NCBI GenBank assembly: GCA_003697085.1
Contig: RFFU01000002.1
Location: 18,983 to 82,982 of the forward strand
Reading direction: 5' to 3'
Source of the DNA: Candidatus Hydrogenedentota bacterium
Lineage (GTDB): Bacteria; UBA8481; J006
DNA: 64,000 bases
This document shows, piece by piece, positions 28,282-36,361 of the stretch (position 1 is the first letter of the stretch; every line of letters begins with the position of its first letter). The position numbers were made by a program, and so were the translations under genes. The notes under the pieces are model-generated. The model was not told the DNA's origin. It saw nothing but the letters and a program-made list of their open reading frames with translations, and did not search any database.

Positions 28282-29216
28282 CGGCGTTTGGAAGACGAGA
28301 AGGAAGGGTCGAGAGACGACGAGGAAGGCGGATGAGTGTCGGACCTGAAACGTTGCAGAAGGCCATCGTAGGCGTCGATTCTACGATCCCGCAGGAAAGG
28401 CCAGTTCCGCCGTGTCTCTTCGACCAGGGAGAGGTCGATCTCGGTCATGAGAATCTCTTCGGCGTCGCGAGCAGCCTCGGCCAGAACCCGGCCCTGTGGA
28501 TCCGAGACGAAGGAACCACCCCAAAACTCGATCGACGAATCTTCGATCTCTTCCCTCCCGGCCCGGTTCACCGTGGCCGCGAAGAGACCGTTGGCGATGG
28601 CGTGGCCGCGTTGAACGGTTCGCCAGGCATCGTACTGCGTCTCTCCGAATTCCGCCTTCTCCTGGGGAAGCCAGCCGATTGCCGTCGGGTAGAAGAGGAT
28701 TTCCGCACCGTCAAGCGCCGCCAACCTTGCCGCTTCCGGAAACCACTGGTCCCAACAGATGAGGACCGCGATACGGGCATGCGGTGTGTCTACGGCAAAG
28801 AAACCGGTATCGCCGGGAGTAAAATAGAATTTCTCGTAGTAGGAAGGATCATCGGGGATGTGCATCTTCCGGTAGAGCGTTTGGATGTCGCCGGAGGGGG
28901 AAAGGATTGCGGCCGAGTTGTGATAGAGACCGGGGCCGCGTTTTTCGAAAAGAGGGGCGATGATCGTCGTTTCTGTTTCGAGCGCAACGGTTCCGAGACG
29001 GTCGACGGTCGGTCCCGGGATCGGCTCGGCCAGATCGAAAAAGGTCGCGTCCTCCTTCTGACAGAAATATCGGGAACGGAAGAGTTCGGGGAGGCAGAGG
29101 ATCACGGCCCCCTTAGCCGCCGCCTCGCGGCACATCCTTTCCGCGCGGAGGAGGTTTGCTTCCGGGTCGTTCTCCGGAGTCGTTTGAATGAGCGCTATGC
29201 GAAACGGCTCTGTCAT
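28278..29216 (-). CDS. aguB: N-carbamoylputrescine amidase
   Basis: The 312-residue nitrilase-superfamily enzyme hydrolyses N-carbamoylputrescine to putrescine, CO2 and ammonia. The triad is E44 (LCLPELFRSRYF), K in YRKMHIPDDPSYYEKF, and C in LICWDQWFPEAARL; the surrounding FTPGDTGF and YPTAIGW are typical of AguB. The true start is ATG 29216 (MTEPFRIALIQ); the frame extends 51 codons upstream but that part is unlike the family. The C-terminus has a Ser-rich tail. It is the first gene of the aguB-aguA-ppx-amidase operon. Confidence 0.94.
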   Translation of the reverse strand: MTEPFRIALIQTTPENDPEANLLRAERMCREAAAKGAVILCLPELFRSRYFCQKEDATFFDLAEPIPGPTVDRLGTVALETETTIIAPLFEKRGPGLYHNSAAILSPSGDIQTLYRKMHIPDDPSYYEKFYFTPGDTGFFAVDTPHARIAVLICWDQWFPEAARLAALDGAEILFYPTAIGWLPQEKAEFGETQYDAWRTVQRGHAIANGLFAATVNRAGREEIEDSSIEFWGGSFVSDPQGRVLAEAARDAEEILMTEIDLSLVEETRRNWPFLRDRRIDAYDGLLQRFRSDTHPPSSSSLDPSFSSSKRR

Positions 29217-29873
29217 CGGTGAAGAGAACCCCCGATTCGGCCTCTCGGCGGACGGACACCCGCGGCAAACGAAAACGAAGTGTGAAACATAGGAAAGGCT
29301 CCTTTCGAAAGAGGTCGCGGTTGCTCGGAAAAATCGAGCGTGTTCATTCTTCAAAAAACCCTCTTCCAAAACAAGAAAAAAGGTGTCATTCTTACAATTT
29401 GACAGTTTCGCGAACGGCTGATTTTCAAAAGACGGTGACGAATTTCGGCCGCGCCATATTGCACATCGCGTGACGTTTGCGCTTCCGTGCCCGCCCTTCG
29501 GTTTCGCAGAATACGGGGTAGAACCTTCGTTGGAGACGTTCCTATGTGGGAGGTCGGGAACGGGGAGGAGAACGGTTCCTAAGCCGTACCTGCTTTGGTG
29601 TCGGCGAAATATCGTCTCACCGAAACGGTTGGTTGTGCTTTCGGGAAATTTCCGATCTGTAGCCTTACAACTTCAATTTCTCGCGGCGTCGGACTGTCGA
29701 ACGTAAGAAGAAAATGGTTTGGATTCCGGCAAACTCTGATTTCGTTTGGCACAAAAAGTTCGGTTCTTGTTGTCTCCCTCTTGCCTGTTACGACACGGGT
29801 TCATAAAGTTTCTGTTGACGATGGATGTCGTGTTGGATCGCGATCGATGATCGAAGATAAACGATGGAGAAAA
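29217..29873. other. Divergent intergenic region
   Basis: This 650-base gap separates the minus-strand agu operon from the plus-strand gene with arrestin-like features. A frame open from 29595 runs into the latter but its first 85-94 codons look non-coding. A TTGACA at 29399-29404 lacks a good -10 box. Apart from the promoter at 29781, I see nothing convincing. Confidence 0.5.
29781..29809 (+). promoter_or_regulatory. Predicted promoter of the gene with arrestin-like features
   Basis: TTGCCT (29781-29786), 17 bases, TAAAGT (29804-29809), about 65 bases before the preferred ATG at 29874. A reasonable sigma-70 match. Confidence 0.5.
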
Positions 29874-30608
29874 ATGACGCCTTTGAGAGACGGGACGATG
29901 AGAATGTATGGGAGTAGCGCTGCGAGTCCGCGGCGAACAGAGGAGGGATTCGTTTTCGAATATGGTTCCCTCAGCCCCGTCTTTTTTTACGCAAATATGT
30001 TGATGAGTGTCCTGGCCCCTCTCCTGTTCCTTTCGGTTGGGTATTTCGAGGAGAGTGTAATAGCGCTTGTTTTCGGCGCCATTGCGCTTATTTGCAGTCC
30101 GTTCTTGTTTCGAAATGCACTGGCCGGTTTACGCCTCGGTTCGGCCCGCCTCGTCCTTTCGAAGTGGCCTCTTCGAATGGGAGAGGAGATCGAGGTGGTG
30201 TTCTCGCGAGAACCGTGGTCTCCCGCGCGAATCCAACGACTCGAAGGGGAACTGATTATGGAGGAAAACGCAACATTCGAAATGAAGACTTCGATTCATG
30301 CCCTCATTCTGTTCCTGAAAAGAGAGGGGACACTTTTTGGAAGAAGTTCGGGTACAAGATACTGCGTCGTTACCCATAAGGCGAAGTCGTTTTCCTTGCC
30401 CTCCGTCGATCTTCTCTCCGGTTCTGACGCGGTGGCGCGTTGGAAGGTCGTTATACCGAGAGAAGGGCCCAGCACCTTTCAAGGCCGTTTCAATTCTCTC
30501 CAGTGGAGGCTTAAAGTGAAGACCGTCGCTCAGGGAGTTCAGAATGCTTATTCTTTCTCTCATTTTCCGCTCGTCGTTCTTCCGGAAGTTGTCCGGAGGG
30601 CGTCGTGA
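29874..30608 (+). CDS. Membrane protein with arrestin-like beta domain
   Basis: From ATG 29874 (behind GGAGAAAA) the protein has 244 residues. Two hydrophobic helices lie near residues 34-82 (MLMSVLAPLLFLSVGYF and SVIALVFGAIALICSPFLF), with the rest cytoplasmic. The C-terminal part shows alternating beta strands (MGEEIEVVF, RWKVVIP, GPSTFQGRFNSLQWRLKVKT) that resemble an arrestin-like sandwich: a first strand pair, then a P-x-x-G-P-S-x-x-G ... W-x-L-x-V strand. The next gene repeats this last pattern. I do not recognise a named family; a membrane-tethered adaptor is a guess. Starts at 29847 and 29895 are possible. Confidence 0.65.
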   Translation: MTPLRDGTMRMYGSSAASPRRTEEGFVFEYGSLSPVFFYANMLMSVLAPLLFLSVGYFEESVIALVFGAIALICSPFLFRNALAGLRLGSARLVLSKWPLRMGEEIEVVFSREPWSPARIQRLEGELIMEENATFEMKTSIHALILFLKREGTLFGRSSGTRYCVVTHKAKSFSLPSVDLLSGSDAVARWKVVIPREGPSTFQGRFNSLQWRLKVKTVAQGVQNAYSFSHFPLVVLPEVVRRAS

Positions 30609-30985
30609 TCGGAATCCTTCTCGACGCGCCCGAAGTCGAGGTGGGTGGAAAGGTCGCGGGAAGGGTCGTCGGTACACCCGAAAAGAAATGGCAAGCCGTT
30701 GCGATCGAGGTCGGGTGGCGGACGGAAGGACGCGGAACCCCTGAACAAGTGACGGTAGCGACCGTAAGGAGAACACCGGAAGAAGATGGGGCATTCATTG
30801 CCGGGGCTTCCATTCCCGTAGACGTTCCTTTCGAGGTGGAGATTCCGTCCGAAGGGCCGATTTCATACGACGGCCAGATTGTACGGTTCATCTGGTGTGT
30901 TTCAGCAACGCTCGAAATCCCATGGGCGCGGGATGAGAAGAAGGAGGTCGTCTTTCGGGTCGTACCGCGGTTCATCGAAATATGA
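30605..30985 (+). CDS. Small arrestin-like beta-sandwich protein
   Basis: This 126-residue protein starts with GTG inside the previous stop (GTGA). It looks like one complete arrestin-type half: EVGGKVAGRVV, KKWQAVAIEVGWRTEGRG, SIPVDVPFEVEIPSEGPISY, then DGQIVRFIWCVSATLEIPWARDEK in two strands and a final VVFRVVPRF. The pattern 'P-x-E-G-P-x-S-Y-x-G-x-x-x-x-x-x-W-x-V-x-A' with a following RD is common to arrestin and SpoIIM/Spo0M-like folds. It parallels the end of the upstream protein, so the two may be diverged halves that work together. Function unknown. Confidence 0.65.
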   Translation: MIGILLDAPEVEVGGKVAGRVVGTPEKKWQAVAIEVGWRTEGRGTPEQVTVATVRRTPEEDGAFIAGASIPVDVPFEVEIPSEGPISYDGQIVRFIWCVSATLEIPWARDEKKEVVFRVVPRFIEI

Positions 30986-31076
30986 CCTTTGGTGGTCTAT
31001 TTTAATTTAAATGTGAATAACTTCACCGTGCTCTGTCGTTAAATTGCTTTCATAATAAATCAAGATGGGAAAACGG

Positions 31077-31088
31077 AAGGAGGTGATC
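31077..31088 (+). promoter_or_regulatory. Perfect 12-base Shine-Dalgarno site
   Basis: AAGGAGGTGATC matches all 12 bases complementary to the usual 16S rRNA 3' end, five bases before the ATG of the 50-residue peptide. It predicts very efficient translation and supports that ORF as a gene. Confidence 0.8.
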
Positions 31089-31093
31089 GTAAG

Positions 31094-31246
31094 ATGGAAG
31101 ATGAGAGGGACGACAAGGAATTGAACGAAGAAGAATTGGAGAAAACCTCGGGCGGGTCGTTTAACGCCTATGCGTACCACCGGTTGAAGGAAAGGATCAA
31201 ATTTGATCCGAAGATCTCGAGGGATTCCGAGGAGCCGAAGAAGTAA
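31094..31246 (+). CDS. 50-residue peptide with double-glycine leader (candidate bacteriocin/RiPP-like precursor)
   Basis: The ORF begins after a perfect 12-base Shine-Dalgarno site. Residues 1-21 are acidic and end in L-N-E-E-E-L-E-K-T-S-G-G, a near-perfect match to the double-glycine leader pattern LSxxELxxIxGG that C39 peptidase-ABC exporters cut. The core after the GG would be 29 residues, opening SFNAYAYHRLKERIKFDPK, with no cysteine. No exporter or modifying enzyme lies in the window. The two arrestin-like-feature genes upstream and topoisomerase VI downstream give no direct clue. Coding status is likely; precursor function is inference. Confidence 0.65.
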   Translation: MEDERDDKELNEEELEKTSGGSFNAYAYHRLKERIKFDPKISRDSEEPKK

Positions 31247-31345
31247 CTGCCGCTGAGGGAACGGTCGAGGATTCGGAGAAGGACCACGGAACGGTCGAGC
31301 GCGGCGCGGTTCAAGCGCGCCGGGGAGGCGGCGTACGACAACGGT

Positions 31346-32479
31346 CTACGGCAGGAAGGCTTTGGGGTTCTTCAGCTTCCGGGGAAGGTACTCTTCCATC
31401 ACATAATTGAGTCCCCATTTTGCCAGCGCTTGTTGTTCAGCGCGCACTCCCATCTTCAGCAGCAGTTCGAGGGCGCGTTGCCAGGGTTTGTGGTGCAGGA
31501 AGAACGGATCGTTCTTCAAGGCGTCTTTCGCCCGTTTGATGTCCACGTCTTTTAGAGGATGGGTCGGAAGTTTGTAGTCGACGATGTCCTGGGGTGTAAC
31601 TCCGAGAAAACGAGCGGCGGGAACGGAAAAGAAGCGGCTGATATGTGCCGCGTTGCCGGAGCCGACCTTGAGGGAACGGTAGATGTTGGCGATTCCGTAG
31701 GGGTCGCAATCGACGAAGGCATAGACGGGGATCTTCTTTTCTTCGGAGAGCCGACGGAGAAACCGCCGGCAGGCGCGGGTCGGAACCCCGCCCATACTCA
31801 CGAGGATGCAGTTCGCCCGGCGCCAAAATTTGTGAGCGGCCAGCCTCTGAAACATCCCGCCCGTTTCGATGACGAGAATGAACTTCGCTTTCGTTTCAAA
31901 TTCCAGATGCTCGACAGAGGAAGGAACGGAATAGGCCCCCGACCCGAAAGCCGTGCAGTCGATACGAATCTTCTTTCCCGTCTCCCAATCCCGATCGATC
32001 ACGGTGAGCCGTCCGGCGATGTCGCCGCCTTTCTCCTCGGGATAAAACCGGAGATGTTCGCGATTCAAGCCACTGGTCGAAAAGAGCGCCTCGATATCGT
32101 CCATCACAGCATCCGATTCTTCCTGCGCGTCGAACCGCGCCTCCTCCCAGTTCTTCGACTGGTAATAAGCATCTCGCTTCGTCGCGAAATCGTTGGTTTC
32201 CACCAACTCCTTCGAAAGGGCCATCATCCGCAGTGTCTGGGCGAAGGTCCGGACCGTTCCAACGGTGAGGGTTCGTGATTTTCGAGCCCGCCCGATCTCA
32301 AAATACCCCTTCCGCACGTCATAACGAACGTTCGAAAGGGAACGGATGGGGAAGGAGAGTTCCGGTTTCTTCAAGCGGCGGATTCGATTGTAAACATCCC
32401 GGGCTTGTTCCGTAATTCGGTCGATCACCTTCTTGTCGATCGCCGTTTGAGCGGCGGTGCGTCTTCCCCGTCGTGCCAT
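31346..32479 (-). CDS. top6A: DNA topoisomerase VI subunit A (Spo11-like)
   Basis: This 377-residue DNA-cleaving subunit has a winged-helix 5Y-CAP region with the catalytic tyrosine in TKRDAYYQSKNW (Y105/Y106). The Toprim part carries the metal-binding Glu in VIETGGMF and the D-x-D in FVDCDPYGIAN. It makes the transient double-strand break of a type IIB topoisomerase. Its ATG overlaps the top6B stop (ATGA). The gene is intact and of normal length for archaeal Top6A. Topoisomerase VI is standard in archaea and plants but scattered in bacteria, so lateral acquisition in an ancestor is plausible. Confidence 0.95.
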   Translation of the reverse strand: MARRGRRTAAQTAIDKKVIDRITEQARDVYNRIRRLKKPELSFPIRSLSNVRYDVRKGYFEIGRARKSRTLTVGTVRTFAQTLRMMALSKELVETNDFATKRDAYYQSKNWEEARFDAQEESDAVMDDIEALFSTSGLNREHLRFYPEEKGGDIAGRLTVIDRDWETGKKIRIDCTAFGSGAYSVPSSVEHLEFETKAKFILVIETGGMFQRLAAHKFWRRANCILVSMGGVPTRACRRFLRRLSEEKKIPVYAFVDCDPYGIANIYRSLKVGSGNAAHISRFFSVPAARFLGVTPQDIVDYKLPTHPLKDVDIKRAKDALKNDPFFLHHKPWQRALELLLKMGVRAEQQALAKWGLNYVMEEYLPRKLKNPKAFLP

Positions 32480-34305
32480 CAGAATTTCCTCGACTTCTCA
32501 AGTATCGTCGTCAAGTTCCGCGTTGCTTTTTTCGTGCTTGCCTCGGAGAGGGATAGGATTTGTTGAAGCGCCAGGGCGACTTGCGGGATATAGGTCTGGA
32601 TGTACGATCGTTTCTTTTCCGCATCGGCGATCCGTGCTTTCTTTCGGATGTGGATTCCGAGACGCCGGCCGCATTCTTGAAGGGCCAATCGAATTTCCTT
32701 GAGGATCTCGGGATAGGAGGCGATCGCTTCCTTCGACTCGCTCGTGAACGGAACCCATGCGCTGGCGATGTGCACCGCGATGACGAGCGGCCCTTGCGGC
32801 AATGCGGTGCGAGGATGCGTCAGACCGTAGGCGCGCCAATTCAATCCGACGACCGCTTTCGTGATCGCGCAACCGGCTTGTTGATATTGCAGCGGAACGC
32901 GGTTGGCAAAACGGACGAGGTCGGCGGGGGAATCGGCGTCCCGTCCCTCCACCCCCCAGGCCAGGGCTGCTTCGACAAGAAACGGATTGCCGCGGTACAC
33001 GGCGGGATTTCGAGAGACGGCCGTCGAGAACTCGGCCTTCCCGGCCACGCGTTTCAGCCCGGCCAGCATCAACTCTTCCCCGATCGGCGAGAGACAATTC
33101 GTCGGAGGGCGCGGAATCTTTGTCTTGCGGACGGCCCGGTACAAGGCATCGGCTTCCTGGCGCGCAATCCGGGAGGGGCGGGCCGTGGGAGGCAACTTGG
33201 CATTCGCGCAGATCGTTTCGGCGATCGTCGGGCCCACCCGCGCGAACTCCGTGGTCAGAAACCCCTTCAGATTGCGGGCCCGCGTCGCCTTCAACATCTG
33301 CATCAAAAGCCCCAATTCGATTCCGTGCGGGTGCGGTTTGATCTCCGCCGCTTCAATCGGCAGAATCTCCGTGGCGCGCTTCCGATACATTTCCTGACCG
33401 TCCGGCGCCTTGTAGTGCAATGTGACATGAGGATTCGCGATCAGTACCTGCTCGAGGTATTCCTCGATCGATCGCCGCCCGCGCTGGAAAATCCCCTCCA
33501 GATGAATCTCGACACGTGTCCCGTGTTCCCGGTTCCATTCGACGACTTCGTCCTTGACGACTTCAGGCGCGTTGCGCTTCGTGTCGATGTGGATCTCGAA
33601 GTAGTGCGCCGGACGCTTGGGACCGGTTCGGGAAATGATGCGGCACGACGTGCCGGTGGTGAGTTGGCCGTACATCGCCGCGGCTGAGATACCGATGCCT
33701 TGCTGGCCGCGGGACTGCTTCAAGCGGTGGAACTTCGATCCGTAAAGAAGTTTTCCGAAAATCCTCGGAATCTGGCTTTTTACGATTCCCGGACCGTTGT
33801 CCTCTATGACCACCTTGAATCGGTCTTGTCCCTCCGGTGTGATCTCCACGAAAACCTCCGGAAGGATTCCCCCTTCTTCGCAAGCGTCGAGCGCGTTGTC
33901 CACCGCCTCTTTGACCGTCGTCAGTAGCGCTTTCTTCGGATTATCGAAACCGAGGAGATGGCGGTTCTTCGTGAAGAACTCGGCCACCGAAATCTCGCGC
34001 TGTCGCGTTGCCATCTCGGCGGCGGATCGCCCGCGCTTTGCCGCAGAGGTTGCCGGAACTTCATTTTTTGGGGATTGTCCTTGCGTGGCGGCTGGGGCCA
34101 CCGGGGTTCGAGATTCGGTTTCCGCCCGCCGGTTCTTTATTCCTGTCGAAGGCTCTTGCCTCGAACTCTTTTTCACCTTCCTGGTCTGTTTCGCCTCCCC
34201 GGAGGATTTTTTTGCATTGGAACGGGGAGAACCCGTGGAACGCCTTGCCGTTCGCTTCTTCTTTCCGTTTTTTGGTTTGCTGGCCTTTTTCCCTCGACTC
34301 ACCAC
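32479..34305 (-). CDS. top6B: DNA topoisomerase VI subunit B (GHKL ATPase)
   Basis: The 608-residue ATPase subunit has the GHKL N-box [11 protein letters not shown]1 box DNGPGI and G2 region [15 protein letters not shown], then the H2TH and transducer domains with conserved SPIGEE. ATP binding drives dimer closure and strand passage. The first 97 residues are a Lys/Arg/Ser-rich tail ([20 protein letters not shown]) unlike archaeal Top6B; an internal ATG at 34014 would remove it. The listed start is GTG 34305, directly followed by another GTG. It overlaps top6A, forming a B-A operon. Confidence 0.94.
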   Translation of the reverse strand: MVSRGKKASKPKNGKKKRTARRSTGSPRSNAKKSSGEAKQTRKVKKSSRQEPSTGIKNRRAETESRTPVAPAATQGQSPKNEVPATSAAKRGRSAAEMATRQREISVAEFFTKNRHLLGFDNPKKALLTTVKEAVDNALDACEEGGILPEVFVEITPEGQDRFKVVIEDNGPGIVKSQIPRIFGKLLYGSKFHRLKQSRGQQGIGISAAAMYGQLTTGTSCRIISRTGPKRPAHYFEIHIDTKRNAPEVVKDEVVEWNREHGTRVEIHLEGIFQRGRRSIEEYLEQVLIANPHVTLHYKAPDGQEMYRKRATEILPIEAAEIKPHPHGIELGLLMQMLKATRARNLKGFLTTEFARVGPTIAETICANAKLPPTARPSRIARQEADALYRAVRKTKIPRPPTNCLSPIGEELMLAGLKRVAGKAEFSTAVSRNPAVYRGNPFLVEAALAWGVEGRDADSPADLVRFANRVPLQYQQAGCAITKAVVGLNWRAYGLTHPRTALPQGPLVIAVHIASAWVPFTSESKEAIASYPEILKEIRLALQECGRRLGIHIRKKARIADAEKKRSYIQTYIPQVALALQQILSLSEASTKKATRNLTTILEKSRKF

Positions 34306-34429
34306 GTTTATCCTCGACCTCGCACAGCTTCCCGATCACTGAATTATTCCGGAAAATCACGAGAAGGGAAACGCGCGGAAATGGTTTGGAATTTTTTGAA
34401 ATATATTTTCTTTTCGGAAGGGTGTCAAC

Positions 34430-34580
34430 AGGCGGAAGGCGAAAGGAAAAAGGGAAAAGAAGAAAGAAACGAGAGGGCGAAAGGACGGAGAGGGAGAGGA
34501 AGGGGACCGAGAGGGAAGGCGCGGGAGGGAAAGAAGAGAGAGAACGAAGGGGAGGGAGAAGGGAAGAGGGAGAACTCGGG
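34430..34580 (+). repeat. Polypurine low-complexity tract
   Basis: Almost pure A/G sequence (GGAAAAAGGGAAAAGAAGAA and similar; GGGAGAGGAAGGGG) with no gene. The same class is at 14.2-14.5 and 53.5-53.6 kb, and inside murI. Confidence 0.7.
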
Positions 34581-34611
34581 ATGACGCCAGTGTGTCGCTT
34601 CGCTCCCCGTG

Positions 34612-34655
34612 GTGTCATTCCGAGGAGGGCGAAGTTCGACGAGGAATCCCCTGGA
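34612..34655 (+). repeat. TGTCATTCCGA...GAGGAATCCC dispersed repeat, copy 1
   Basis: TGTCATTCCGAGGAGGGCGA and, 15 bases on, CGAGGAATCCCCTGGAGC. An inverted copy is at 53264-53312. Confidence 0.7.
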
Positions 34656-34769
34656 GCGCCGACCAGCCCCTCGGACGGGGTATCGCGTGAAGGGGATTCC
34701 TCACAGAGCCTGTCCCGAGCGAGTGCGAGGGATTCGGAAAGAAATCGCAGGTGCGGGGCGCCTCGCAGA

Positions 34770-34800
34770 TGGAGCGGCGGGCGTCCTGGGCCCTCCAGGT
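34770..34800 (+). repeat. Dispersed palindromic repeat remnant, copy D
   Basis: TGGAGCGGCGGGCGTCCTGG and following bases resemble the unit at 14.5, 53.4 and 62.95 kb. Confidence 0.4.
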
Positions 34801-34846
34801 GCCTCACCATGGACCTGTGTATTTCCCGGAACACGCCATCGGATAG

Positions 34847-34875
34847 TTGCATTTCAGTGAGCACTGTTTTAGCAT
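34847..34875 (+). promoter_or_regulatory. Predicted promoter of the TPR metalloprotease gene
   Basis: TTGCAT (34847-34852), 17 bases, TAGCAT (34870-34875), about 60 bases before the preferred GTG at 34934. Confidence 0.5.
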
Positions 34876-34933
34876 CGCATCGCAAATCGCGGTTTTCTGC
34901 AGAAAGAGAAACGAGTGGGGGAGGGTGAAGAGA

Positions 34934-36361
34934 GTGGCGAAGACACGAAAAGCGGCCGGCGGGGTGCCGGCTTCTTGGAAGAAACGGCCTCAAAAAAAGA
35001 GTTCCATCGATTCAATCATCATCGGAATCACAGTTGCCGCATTCGGTGTCACGCTTTTGGTCGTGGCGGTTGTTCTGATCTTTCTGAAGCTCGAATCGCC
35101 TTTTGGTTCGAAGAAACGATTGACTGCGGATCTGATGACGACTTCGGAGGAGACAGGGGGATTTCGGTGGCGGGGAAGTTCGGAGCTGAGCAAAGCCTTG
35201 GCGAAGAAAGATTGGGTAGCCGCGGTGCGGATTCTCGAGGCGGAATATCGGAAACACGGAACGAGCGCGGATATTCGGCACGACCTGGGGCAGGCGCATC
35301 TCAACGCCGCCCTCGAGATTTTGGGAAGGGATGCGAAAGCGAGTGCTCTTTTGAAGAAGGCGTCGCTTCACCTTCAGCGCGCGGCATCTCTTTTGGTCAC
35401 TGACAAAAGATTAAGTCTTCGCGTAGCGCAAGCGGAGGCCTCGTTGGGCGTACGGGAGTACGAGACCGGATTGAAGAGCGCCGGAACGGCCCGTGTGGAA
35501 CGAGCGCTGAGGAAAGCGGGGACCGATCCTTTTGTCAACTATCTTCGCGGGTACATTTATTATCTGGAAGGGCGGTATCGAAAGGCGGAGCCGTATCTCA
35601 AACGAGCGGTCTTCGCGAAGGAAGCGGATATCCGTAGGGCGGCCCAAGGTATGCTGAGCGAAATCAAGACGGATCTAGCGGAGGAGAAAACCTTCAACGT
35701 TGAAGAGACTTCACGATTTGTGCTGAAGTATCAGGGGCCGGTTCGGCCGGATCTGGCTTCGAAGGTCCTTTCGGCTCTGGAGCGATCCGAGGCGTCGGTG
35801 GCGACGATCGTGGGAAGGGCTCCTCAACGGAAGGTCGTGGTGATCCTTTACACCGGTGCATCGTACAAGAGCGCCCGGGAGATCCCCGACTGGTCCTCGG
35901 CCTCTTTCGACGGCCGGATTCGTCTCAGCGAGGGCGATATCAATTCTTCTTCCTTCGAGAGGACGGTTCGGCACGAGTACACCCATGCGGCCACATTCGA
36001 TTATCTCGGACGATCTCCTCCCGCCTGGCTCGACGAAGGAGCCGCCCAATGTGTCGCCGAGGGGGTCTCGCCGCCGCTGGAAAGATTACGTTCCGAGATC
36101 GGAGCGCGCTGGTATTCGTTGTCTCGGTTGAACGGTTCTTTCTCGAGGTACTCCCGCGCCGACGCCGATCGAGCCTACGCCATTTCTTATGCGGCGGTCG
36201 GATATCTTATACGGCGGTACGGCAGCGGGATCGTTCAATCGCTGTTGGAGGAGATGAAGCATTCGCGTTCGCTGGATGCGGCCCTTCGTATCCGGACAGG
36301 CTTGTCTCTCAACGATCTCGATCGGGAAACCCAGCGATGGGTCGGGTTTTCGGGTCAGTGA
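34934..36361 (+). CDS. Membrane-anchored TPR protein with zinc metalloprotease (peptidase MA-like) domain
   Basis: From GTG 34934 (nine bases after GGAGG) the protein has 475 residues. A basic N-terminus leads to one transmembrane helix (about 27-51), then TPR-like helices with heptads such as NYLRGYIYYLEGRYRKAEPY (about 80-240). The C-terminal part has the gluzincin motif H347-E-Y-T-H351 and the third-ligand region WLDEGAAQ, as in peptidase MA-family (PF13485) proteins. The catalytic domain would face outside the cytoplasmic membrane. Its 3' end overlaps the convergent DUF512 gene by seven bases. The substrate is unknown. Confidence 0.82.
   Translation: MAKTRKAAGGVPASWKKRPQKKSSIDSIIIGITVAAFGVTLLVVAVVLIFLKLESPFGSKKRLTADLMTTSEETGGFRWRGSSELSKALAKKDWVAAVRILEAEYRKHGTSADIRHDLGQAHLNAALEILGRDAKASALLKKASLHLQRAASLLVTDKRLSLRVAQAEASLGVREYETGLKSAGTARVERALRKAGTDPFVNYLRGYIYYLEGRYRKAEPYLKRAVFAKEADIRRAAQGMLSEIKTDLAEEKTFNVEETSRFVLKYQGPVRPDLASKVLSALERSEASVATIVGRAPQRKVVVILYTGASYKSAREIPDWSSASFDGRIRLSEGDINSSSFERTVRHEYTHAATFDYLGRSPPAWLDEGAAQCVAEGVSPPLERLRSEIGARWYSLSRLNGSFSRYSRADADRAYAISYAAVGYLIRRYGSGIVQSLLEEMKHSRSLDAALRIRTGLSLNDLDRETQRWVGFSGQ

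Larger units (their letters stand above)
34306..34933. other. Divergent intergenic region with repeats
   Basis: The gap holds a polypurine run (34430-34580), a TGTCATTCCGA-type repeat (34612-34655), a degenerate CCGAGCGAGTGCGAGGGATT stretch, a palindromic-unit remnant (34770-34800) and a promoter at 34847. No gene is supported. Confidence 0.65.

Noticed and set aside
29595..29873. N-terminal extension of the gene with arrestin-like features
   Set aside because: The first 85-94 codons lack protein-like character and a promoter and GGAG site lie downstream.
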